51,218 nucleotides of DNA from Firmicutes bacterium UBA4845. Lineage in GTDB: Bacteria; Bacillota; Clostridia; Tissierellales; Sedimentibacteraceae. Of the stretch, positions 33,111 through 39,868 are shown in pieces. A program made the translations under genes and the position numbers. The number at the start of each line of letters is the position of its first letter. Position 1 is the first letter of the stretch. Location of the stretch: contig DHER01000005.1 in the NCBI GenBank assembly GCA_002399975.1, positions 1 through 51,218 on the forward strand, written 5' to 3'. A model generated the notes under the pieces. It was not told the DNA's origin. It saw nothing but the letters and a program-made list of their open reading frames with translations, and made no database searches.

Positions 33111-33161
33111 CCTCAGTTTTTTGTTAGTATAATTATACTATTTTAAGGAATTTTGTCAAAG
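33111..33161 (-). repeat. 51-bp promoter-bearing repeat, copy 1 (rlmD-type leader)
   Basis: This matches 38828-38878 at 49 of 51 positions. On the minus strand it has TTGACA (33159-33154), 16 bp, then TATAAT (33137-33132). The perfect 16-bp palindrome TAGTATAATTATACTA (33125-33140) overlaps the -10. Downstream, similarity continues in pieces (CTGCTGC, then GCTCAAGGAGTCACTA), showing a deleted copy of the same gene start as in copy 2. Confidence 0.85.
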
Positions 33162-33235
33162 ATAATAATAGAATTACTTTTATTGACAATGTAAATATTT
33201 TTCACACTCTAAGCTTAAGGGTTGAATTTACTTTT

Positions 33236-34312
33236 CTATTTCTTACTTTCCATCAAGTTAAGACCCATTCCCATGAACAATACTCCCATTAGCAGTAGTA
33301 TTGAAATGGGCTGCAATATTTCACCTATTCCTTGGTTATATAAAATGGCTCCTTTCAGTGCATCCATTCCAAAATAGATAGGAGTTATTCTTGCTAATCC
33401 CAGAAGGATATTATTACTTACAATTTCTAATGGCCAGAAAGCCCCTCCTAACATTGCCATACCTGTTGCGGTAATGGGAATAACAGCCTGGAGCTGTTGC
33501 GGTGATCTCACTATACTGATAATTAACATACCTAGAGATACTACAGCAAAAACAAATGCCAGGATACTTACTACAATAGAAAGATATTGGGTACCAAAAT
33601 TATAATTAAAGAATTGATAAAATATGAAGAAACAAATACCAATTTGCAATATTCCTATTGAGAAATGGTGCAACAACTGCCCCGTATAGATTTGACTTTT
33701 CTTCAACGGGGTGGAAATCAATCTATCCCAAGTACCTGAGCGCTTTTCTACAGCTATATTCATCAACCCAAACAAAATCGTGAAAACTGAAAAATAAAGG
33801 GTCATTCCAGTAATAACATTAGCACTTGATTCCTCAGAATTTGATATTACTCCTTCCAGGCTTCGGGATTCTATGCCTATAAATTCTTTTTGAATTACTT
33901 CATTATCAGGAAACTGCTTATTTACTTCAGCAATCTTTAAATGGCTTCGATAAACTTTTTCAACATGTTGATTAGCAGCCATGAGAAACTGAGAATCCTG
34001 TCCCACCAGATATTTATAGTTATCCTCATTTAATTCAAGAGCAAAGGCTACTTGGTTCATTTGAATCTGTTTTTCTATCGTCGCTCTATCTTGTATTTCA
34101 AAAACAAAGGCATCGGTTTCATTAAGCCGGTCTATCCATTCTTCCGTCTGGGATTCTGATAAATCATCACTGAAAGTTTGGACTGTTAGTACCTTCTGTC
34201 CGCCTGTCCCTGCCATAAAGAAAACAAATAATACACTCATAACTAAAAACATTACTGCTATAGCGGGTTCCCTTTTTAGCCGTAACCATTGCAAATTGAA
34301 TACAGTAAACAT
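33236..34312 (-). CDS. ABC-2-type exporter permease (LnrN/M-like)
   Basis: 358 residues. One N-terminal helix (PAIAVMFLVMSVLFVFFMAG) is followed by an extracytoplasmic domain of ~150 residues and about five C-terminal helices, the ABC2_membrane layout. RSGTWDRLISTPLKKSQIYT is the cytoplasmic loop contacting the ATPase. The gene overlaps the upstream permease stop/start by one base. With that permease and the ATPase it forms a drug or lipid exporter resembling B. subtilis LnrLMN. Substrate unknown. Confidence 0.85.
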   Translation of the reverse strand: MFTVFNLQWLRLKREPAIAVMFLVMSVLFVFFMAGTGGQKVLTVQTFSDDLSESQTEEWIDRLNETDAFVFEIQDRATIEKQIQMNQVAFALELNEDNYKYLVGQDSQFLMAANQHVEKVYRSHLKIAEVNKQFPDNEVIQKEFIGIESRSLEGVISNSEESSANVITGMTLYFSVFTILFGLMNIAVEKRSGTWDRLISTPLKKSQIYTGQLLHHFSIGILQIGICFFIFYQFFNYNFGTQYLSIVVSILAFVFAVVSLGMLIISIVRSPQQLQAVIPITATGMAMLGGAFWPLEIVSNNILLGLARITPIYFGMDALKGAILYNQGIGEILQPISILLLMGVLFMGMGLNLMESKK

Positions 34313-35583
34313 TAAGACAACCTCCTTTTTGGGAAAATGGCAAGGGCAGCAATTATAAATATAATCATCATTGCCGCTACACGATAAATCATTGGCAGGA
34401 CATCATTAAGTTGAAATCCTTGAATCAATTGAAGGTATGCAGTCATCATTGCTCCATTAGGTGTCCAATTTCCTATTTCACGAAGTAATGGAGATATTTG
34501 TTCTACCGGTATCATACTTCCTCCAATAAAAGCAAAGCCACTCACGATAATTCCTGAAAAAACACCGGAAACTGCATCGCTGTTAAATTGTAGGGCAACC
34601 GCTGTTAAAAGAGCTGTAAGAGAGCCAATAGTCAATGAAAATATTAAGGTTATGATAACCATTCCAACTAAGAATTCCAAGCTCATATCATTAAAGGTCT
34701 GAAATGCCAAATTTGATGCAACGAACAAAATCATCAGCTGCAATATGGATAAAACTGTAGCTGAAATCCCTTTACTCAGCAGATAGCGCAGAGGACGTTC
34801 CCCGGTAAGCATCAGCCTTGCAAATACATGACTTGACTTTTCCTTAAATGCATTACTTGAAACAGTAGAAGCTACATAAAGTGCAAACATGACTGCCATT
34901 CCTATTGTATAATATTGAGGAGCGCTTACAGTTCTTTGAGCAGCTAAATATGTGATTTCACCAAAGGTATCTGTTATTTCTGATTCCACCGGTAAACCGC
35001 CGGTAGCTTGCAAGATTGATAATTCTAAATTGTATTGCTCAGTAAAGCTTGTTAAAATACTTTTAACTATACTTGCACGTACTTGCTCATTGTCCTGAAC
35101 AAGAAGCTCGATGGCAGCTTCTGAATCTGCTTCTGAATATATAGCCATTAATGTATCATATGAAAACCTCTCCGGTATAGTTATTATGGCGCTAACTTCA
35201 TCTTTCTTTATAGCTTCTTCAGCTTGCTCCTTGCTAAGATCTGTTCTGAGAGCTATAACTCCTTCAAGATCCGGACCTGCGATCATATCCATAAAGATTG
35301 CAGCCGGATCCGATTCTTTAGAACTCATAATTATTTGCTGAATTGCTTCTTCTGGTATTTCTTCCTGACGTAGAGCCTTTTCAAAATTTTCAATATCATT
35401 TTCAAAATCATTTTTCATAATGACAGCCACCGGAATTTCATCAATTCCTTCCTCACCTGACATCAATCCGCCTAGTGCAAAACTTAAGATTACAATTAAT
35501 ATCAATGGCATAGCAAGGAGGGCTAATACTTCCGCTTTGTCTCGGGAGATGGTTAAGCAATCTTTTTTTATTAAGTTTAACAT
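34312..35583 (-). CDS. ABC-2-type exporter permease (LnrM-like)
   Basis: 423 residues. It has an N-terminal helix (LALLAMPLILIVILSFALGG) and a long extracytoplasmic domain to about residue 210, rich in Glu and Asp. The coupling loop reads KSSHVFARLMLTGERPLRYL. Five or six C-terminal helices follow, including SGFAFIGGSMIPVEQISPLL. It sits directly after the ATPase gene (11 bp). It is a partner, not a duplicate, of the second permease. Confidence 0.85.
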   Translation of the reverse strand: MLNLIKKDCLTISRDKAEVLALLAMPLILIVILSFALGGLMSGEEGIDEIPVAVIMKNDFENDIENFEKALRQEEIPEEAIQQIIMSSKESDPAAIFMDMIAGPDLEGVIALRTDLSKEQAEEAIKKDEVSAIITIPERFSYDTLMAIYSEADSEAAIELLVQDNEQVRASIVKSILTSFTEQYNLELSILQATGGLPVESEITDTFGEITYLAAQRTVSAPQYYTIGMAVMFALYVASTVSSNAFKEKSSHVFARLMLTGERPLRYLLSKGISATVLSILQLMILFVASNLAFQTFNDMSLEFLVGMVIITLIFSLTIGSLTALLTAVALQFNSDAVSGVFSGIIVSGFAFIGGSMIPVEQISPLLREIGNWTPNGAMMTAYLQLIQGFQLNDVLPMIYRVAAMMIIFIIAALAIFPKRRLS

Positions 35584-35594
35584 TATCTTTCCCC

Positions 35595-36530
35595 CTAATC
35601 CCTTAATTTTCTGCCGGTCATGTGAAGGAATACATCCTCCAATGTTGGAGTTTGCACGTGCACACCCCTAATTTTAACTTGATTACTCTTAGCCAAGTTA
35701 AATATATCTGAAAATAAATCTTCACCCTTAGCTGTAATTACTTTATAGCCGCCATTAGCTTCTACAACTTGTTGAATTGATGGATGTACAGATAATTTTT
35801 TTATAAAATCTGCTGACTTTTCCTGAACTTCTATAAGAAGTGTTTCTTCGCTGGATAAAATGCTTTTTAGCTCCTCCTGAGTTCCTGAGGCTATTATTTG
35901 ACCATGATCCATTATATAAACACGATCGCAAAGTCTTTCTACCTCTTCCATATAATGGCTTGTATAAAGAATCGTCATATTTTTCGTCTTATTCAGATCT
36001 CGTACCATTTCAAGGATATAATTTCTTGATTGCGGATCAATTCCCACTGTCGGCTCATCCATAATCAATAATACAGGGTCATGCATAAGGGCAACTGCCA
36101 TATTGATTCTACGTTTCATACCTCCTGAAAATTCTTTAACTCTATCCTTGCCTCGATCAGTGAGCCCAACCAGCTCCAGCACTTCAGCTACTTTATTCTT
36201 AAGGTTCTCACCTGATAATCCATACGTCTTCCCAAAGAATTTCATATTTTCAATGGCTGTCAATTCTTCATAAAGGGCAATTTCTTGTGGAACAACTCCA
36301 AGAACTGGTCGAATTACTTCAGGCTTTTTAAGAACATCTACTCCTTTAAAATGAATTTCTCCTCCCGTTGGTCTAAGCAAAGTTGATATCATTGAAATTG
36401 TTGTAGATTTTCCCGCACCATTAGGTCCAAGTAAGCCAACGGATTCTCCTTCATTTAAGTATAAATTAACACCATCAACAGCAGTTGTGGATTTAAATTT
36501 CTTTCGTAAATCATCTACTTGTAACATCAA
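35595..36530 (-). CDS. ABC exporter ATP-binding protein (LnrL-like)
   Basis: 311 residues. Walker A is GPNGAGKST, the Q-loop lies near VVPQEIALYEEL, the signature is FSGGMKRR, Walker B is LLIMDEPTVGID, and the switch histidine is in YTSHYMEEVE. A C-terminal ~85-residue extension ends in the family motif TLEDVFLHMTGRKLRD. It drives the two permeases encoded just downstream. The two-component system upstream very likely controls it. Confidence 0.9.
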   Translation of the reverse strand: MMLQVDDLRKKFKSTTAVDGVNLYLNEGESVGLLGPNGAGKSTTISMISTLLRPTGGEIHFKGVDVLKKPEVIRPVLGVVPQEIALYEELTAIENMKFFGKTYGLSGENLKNKVAEVLELVGLTDRGKDRVKEFSGGMKRRINMAVALMHDPVLLIMDEPTVGIDPQSRNYILEMVRDLNKTKNMTILYTSHYMEEVERLCDRVYIMDHGQIIASGTQEELKSILSSEETLLIEVQEKSADFIKKLSVHPSIQQVVEANGGYKVITAKGEDLFSDIFNLAKSNQVKIRGVHVQTPTLEDVFLHMTGRKLRD

Positions 36531-36631
36531 AACACCTTCTTTCTTTTACCTTGACATCATTGTACAAAAAAAGAGGTAGTATGAACACTGCCTCTGGTCA
36601 TTAGATTATCCGAAAATCATTACTTTAGTCA

Positions 36632-37264
36632 TTAAACAATATTATGACGAATTGCGTAAATTGCTAACTGGGTTCTGTCACGAAGTTCCAATTTATCTAA
36701 GATAACAGAAATGTTATTCTTCACTGTTCCTATTGATAAAAAAAGTTCATTTGCAATTTCTTTATTGCTTAAGCCCTGACCTACGCCAACTATAATATCA
36801 ATTTCACGTTTAGTTAAATTAGAATCAACATCAGTTGGCTGTTCCTTTTGCATTAAAGCCGGGAGTACTTTAGCAGCAACTTGGTCTCCAATTGATATTC
36901 CGCCTTTAAGGCAGCTATGAATTGAGCGAATTAATCCTTCTGCATCTGCATCCTTTAACATATAGCCGTTTGCACCATTTTTCAAAGCCTCCATAGCATA
37001 ATCCTCATCATTAAATGTAGTCAAAATTAATATCTTCATCTCCGGCCATCGTATTTTAATCACTCTCATTGCTTCAAGTCCGGTCATTTCTGGCATTCTA
37101 ATGTCCAATATAGCCAAATCAAAAGTATTTTGCTCACAAAGTGTAATCGCCTCTTTTCCATTTTCCGCTTCCCCATTAACATGTAATTCCGGATCTGTTT
37201 CAATCATCATTTTTAATCCTTGACGAACCAAGGCTCGATCTTCTGCTAATAATATAGATACCAT
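36632..37264 (-). CDS. NarL/LuxR-type response regulator (LnrK-like)
   Basis: About 210 residues from the ATG at 37264 (MVSILLAEDRALVRQ). GGAGAAGGGAGAATAGG lies upstream; a longer in-frame start would run into the kinase gene. The receiver domain has the phosphorylated aspartate in DLAILDIRMPEMTG and the conserved lysine in GYMLKDA. The C-terminal GerE helix-turn-helix reads LTKREIDIIVGVGQGLSNKE. It follows the kinase stop with a 1-nt gap and probably activates the exporter genes. Confidence 0.9.
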   Translation of the reverse strand: MVSILLAEDRALVRQGLKMMIETDPELHVNGEAENGKEAITLCEQNTFDLAILDIRMPEMTGLEAMRVIKIRWPEMKILILTTFNDEDYAMEALKNGANGYMLKDADAEGLIRSIHSCLKGGISIGDQVAAKVLPALMQKEQPTDVDSNLTKREIDIIVGVGQGLSNKEIANELFLSIGTVKNNISVILDKLELRDRTQLAIYAIRHNIV

Positions 37265-37265
37265 C

Positions 37266-38399
37266 CTATTCTCCCTTCTCCATAGGAAAAGTACCTGTAA
37301 GAGTAAATTTCCCTTCAACCTGACTAATATTAAACGTTCCATCTAATTGTTCTATACGTTCCCTCATGGCAGTTAAGCCGAATCCTTCCACTAATTCCAC
37401 TTTCTCCTTTTGAGGATTAATAATGCGAAATCTAAAAAAACTTTCTCCTATAATACTAAATTCTAATTCTGCCTCACGACTATCACTGTGGCGCATCATA
37501 TTTGTTAAAGCTTCTTGAACCGCCCGATACAAAGTTATAGATTGTTTATTAGTCAACGGGAACGATAGTGCCCCCGATTTAATATTAAAAGCAATTTGCA
37601 GATGACTTTCTGCTTCTAATTTTCGAATCAATTGGATAACGGCAGTCAAGCCGGTTGTCTCCTCGCTTTTTAAAGCCTTTACAGCTTCTCTTGTTTCTGA
37701 TAAACTAACTTGTGCCAGGGATTTAAGATGATTAATTTTCTCAAGTGAAGGGTTATCCGTTGTTTGTAGCCTTATAACTTCCAATTGCATTAAAAGAGCT
37801 GTTAATCTATGACCCACTGAATCATGAATTTCACGAGCAATTTGATTGCGCTCTTCCTGTCGGACGTTCTTCTCATTAATAGCAACTTGACGCTTAAGCT
37901 TCCGATAATTATTTTGAAGTTCATCATGTTCAGTTTTTAGTAACATATGAGACTTATTTGTCCTTTGCCAAATGTATATCCAGGAATAAATTAATAAAAT
38001 AAGCAAGTTTACGTAAGATAACAGCATAAAATTTTGATCAATAATATAAGGTGAAATAATAATTATATATTGTGTGAAAAAGTGAAAATAAAGACTCTTT
38101 CCTTGTAAATATTCTACAGCCTCTTTAGCAACGATAATCAGAATTAAGAATATGAATCCACCGAAAGATTGAGACCAAAAATTGAGAAATACAATTGCAT
38201 TCAAAAGAAATATTGAAATTTGAAATAATCCTTTACGGTGATGAATTAGCGGCAAACAAAAATATATTATGAAAAAAAATACACTTAAAAAAATTGTAAC
38301 TGGGCTCAATCCAGCCTGGTTTACTTTTGAATATATTGCAAATCCCCAAACTACTATTAAGTAAATTAAATTAAACCATAAAGTAAACATTTCTCTCAT
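37266..38399 (-). CDS. Sensor histidine kinase, HisKA_3 type (LnrJ-like)
   Basis: 377 residues. The N-terminal ~140 residues contain about five or six hydrophobic helices with almost no extracytoplasmic loop, typical of intramembrane-sensing kinases. The phosphorylated histidine is in NQIAREIHDSVGHRLTALLM. The ATP-binding domain has an N box (LYRAVQEALTNMMRHS) and GFGLTAMRERI. The order kinase, regulator, ATPase, permease, permease matches B. subtilis lnrJKLMN (linearmycin resistance). Confidence 0.88.
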   Translation of the reverse strand: MREMFTLWFNLIYLIVVWGFAIYSKVNQAGLSPVTIFLSVFFFIIYFCLPLIHHRKGLFQISIFLLNAIVFLNFWSQSFGGFIFLILIIVAKEAVEYLQGKSLYFHFFTQYIIIISPYIIDQNFMLLSYVNLLILLIYSWIYIWQRTNKSHMLLKTEHDELQNNYRKLKRQVAINEKNVRQEERNQIAREIHDSVGHRLTALLMQLEVIRLQTTDNPSLEKINHLKSLAQVSLSETREAVKALKSEETTGLTAVIQLIRKLEAESHLQIAFNIKSGALSFPLTNKQSITLYRAVQEALTNMMRHSDSREAELEFSIIGESFFRFRIINPQKEKVELVEGFGLTAMRERIEQLDGTFNISQVEGKFTLTGTFPMEKGE

Positions 38400-38499
38400 T
38401 CCTTCTTTTAATATACTTTAATTATAGCATAGACAAATGACTTCTCTTTTCTCAAGCATTTCTTCCCTGCTATTAATAATCAGATAATCCATATCAATA

Positions 38500-38709
38500 T
38501 CAACGGAAAGCCTCACAGTAGCACAACACCGGTTCTATTTCCTTAACGTTGGCATCCTTAAGAGAAGATTAACATAAAAGTATATTTTCCTCTAAAAGCT
38601 GTTGAATTTTTAAATTATGTACCGTATTATCTGCTTCATGTGCGACTACGACGGCAAAGCAAACTGTATCAAGTGTTTCGAAAACTTTATCTTCAACTGT
38701 AAATTTCAT
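38500..38709 (-). pseudogene. N-terminal fragment of a B3/B4 (PheRS beta-like) domain protein
   Basis: AGGAGGTTTT precedes the ATG at 38709. The frame reads MKFTVEDKVFETLDTVCFAV, then LKIQQLLEENILLC, meets TAA at 38569-38571 and continues in frame as SSLKDANVKEIEPVLCYCEA before a second stop at 38500. This matches the first ~70 residues of small B3/B4-domain proteins, so it has at least one nonsense mutation and a lost C-terminus. Confidence 0.6.
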
Positions 38710-38717
38710 AAAACCTC

Positions 38718-38819
38718 CTAAAGTAAGAAAATGAACAAAACCATACATATAGCGACTCCCTGAGCCGTATAATTCAGATCAATTATTTCAGCTTCGATTA
38801 TTTCTCCTTTTTGCAGCAT
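38718..38819 (-). pseudogene. N-terminal (TRAM domain) fragment of an RlmD/RumA-like RNA methyltransferase
   Basis: The frame begins MLQKGEIIEAEIIDLNYTAQ, then GVA, as in the TRAM domain that opens 23S rRNA uracil-5-methyltransferases. It then loses similarity and stops at 38718. The 51-bp promoter repeat (copy 2) lies immediately upstream. The C-terminal domain of such an enzyme survives 6 kb away at 32259-32636. Confidence 0.6.
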
Positions 38820-38827
38820 GGTTTTTC

Positions 38828-38878
38828 CCTCAGTTTTTTGTTAGTATAATTATACTATTTTAAAGAGTTTTGTCAAAG
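38828..38878 (-). repeat. 51-bp promoter-bearing repeat, copy 2 (rlmD-type leader)
   Basis: 49 of 51 bases match copy 1 at 33111-33161. TTGACA (38876-38871), 16 bp and TATAAT (38854-38849) lie on the minus strand. The 16-bp palindrome TAGTATAATTATACTA is at 38842-38857. It feeds the TRAM-domain fragment directly. Together the copies bracket the kinase-regulator-ABC module as direct repeats. Confidence 0.85.
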
Positions 38879-39005
38879 TTTATAATACAAGTTTAATAAA
38901 TATCGTAAATTTGTTAGCATTTACTTGGGAACAAATAAAATGGATATGGCAGCAAACCCCGTCCCCTTGACATACATCCCCTTGCTTTAGGCATTTTTCG
39001 TCTCT

Positions 39006-39061
39006 AAAACACTATGTTGTAGTCAAACTCTATTTTTTCTTCTATACCACAATTATGCACT
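39006..39061. promoter_or_regulatory. Tandem NrdR-box-like sites, degenerate copy
   Basis: AACACTATGTTGTAGT (39008-39023) and ACCACAATTATGCACT (39046-39061) resemble paired NrdR boxes, about 38 bp apart. The segment is similar to the last 55 bp of the window (51160-51218). No ribonucleotide reductase gene follows, so this is probably a promoter relic. The rest of 38879-39005 shows nothing clear. Confidence 0.35.
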
Positions 39062-39132
39062 AAAAAAACAAGCTGTAACAACTGATGTATTGAAGAATAC
39101 AATGATAGTAATAATATACAGGAGTGATGTTC

Positions 39133-39222
39133 ATGCTGAAAATATTGTTGTACGGCAGTACCTGGGAGCGTAAAATACTAGTAGAGTTCAAGCCGGGAGT
39201 GAGTTTGGATATTGGCGGATAA
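39133..39222 (+). CDS. Short ORF, 29 residues, unknown
   Basis: AGGAGTGATGTTC precedes the ATG. The product begins MLKILLYGSTWERKILVEFK and ends GVSLDIGG. The ribosome binding site is good, but the ORF ends at a terminator shared with the convergent GyrI-like pseudogene. It may be the head of a deleted gene. Confidence 0.25.
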   Translation: MLKILLYGSTWERKILVEFKPGVSLDIGG

Positions 39223-39259
39223 CAAAAACTCCTCATTGCCTTTAGGAGCAGGCGAGGAG
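39221..39259 (-). terminator. Intrinsic terminator after the GyrI-like pseudogene
   Basis: On the minus strand CTCCTCGCCT pairs with AGGC-AATGAGGAG (two-base bulge), followed by TTTTTGTT. The stem is strong. Confidence 0.7.
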
Positions 39260-39268
39260 CTTTGGTGC

Positions 39269-39606
39269 TTACTTTTTCTTTGCAGGAATCCACAGTTCAC
39301 TATAATAATTCTCGTCCTGCACTCCATATTCGTACTTAGCAGGATCTTCATACATCTCGATACAGTATCCGCTGCAATTTCGTAATCCTTGCAATTTGGT
39401 AACCACTCTGAGTAAATCTTTTTGTTCACGTCCTGCATTGCTTGCGGCATTGCACCTTTGCAGGAAAATACTGCCCATGTGAATTTTGGAATAACCTTGG
39501 TTACAAATCCATCCGGAATATCCATATCGGGATTATAATTATCCGCTATAAGATACTCAAACTCATTACCCTGCATTGGTGTTAGAATATAAATAGTACA
39601 AGTCAA
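39269..39606 (-). pseudogene. GyrI-like effector-binding domain, truncated and frameshifted
   Basis: Frame one reads NEFEYLIADNYNPDMDIPDG, then FTWAVFSCKGAMPQAMQDVN and NCKDYEIAA. At about 39370 the frame shifts and the end continues as GYCIEMYEDPAKYEYGVQDE, then YYSELWIPAKKK. Joined, this is a typical GyrI-like domain as found at the C-terminus of AraC or MerR regulators. The DNA-binding part is lost upstream, where a hairpin and an intron fragment begin. Confidence 0.72.
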
Positions 39607-39639
39607 AATGAGAAATTTATCCTCATTTTAACTTGTACT
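39595..39639. repeat. 18-bp inverted repeat at the truncation point
   Basis: AGTACAAGTCAAAATGAG (39595-39612) and CTCATTTTAACTTGTACT (39622-39639) pair with one G-T mismatch around a 9-nt loop. It lies exactly between the truncated GyrI-like gene and the intron fragment, so it may be the end of a small mobile element. Confidence 0.6.
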
Positions 39640-39648
39640 AAATCTTGA

Positions 39649-39818
39649 CATAGGACCAGTCGTGCTACAGCTTCAAATGTAGTTCGTGTACCTCAGACCG
39701 GAGTTTTGCCGCCGACTTCCTTCAGATTCCATCTTGCGATGGACACCCTTGTCTTAAGCTAACGGTTGGCACTATCAACCTCTGTATCGGACTTTCACCA
39801 ACTAGTTTACGCCCATTG
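39649..39818 (-). ncRNA. Orphan fragment of a group II intron (domain I region)
   Basis: On the minus strand the run includes GGGCGTAAACTAGTTGGTGA, AAAGTCCGATACAGAGG, CTGAAGGAAGTCGGCGGCAA and AACTCCGGTCTGAGGTACAC. These are characteristic of domain I of bacterial group II introns (the GAAGGAAG...GGCGGCAAAACTCCGG stretch). No reverse transcriptase or domains V/VI follow, so it is a 5' remnant about 170 nt long. Confidence 0.65.
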
Positions 39819-39823
39819 CTATA

Positions 39824-39855
39824 CAAGCCACCTAACTTCAAAATTAGGTGGCTTG
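39824..39855. terminator. Hairpin after the OLD-family gene
   Basis: CAAGCCACCTAA (39824-39835) and TTAGGTGGCTTG (39844-39855) are perfect 12-bp arms with an 8-nt loop, 14 bp past the OLD stop. The T-rich side is on the plus strand, so termination in the minus direction is only moderate. Confidence 0.55.
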
Positions 39856-39868
39856 TTGACATTCTTTT

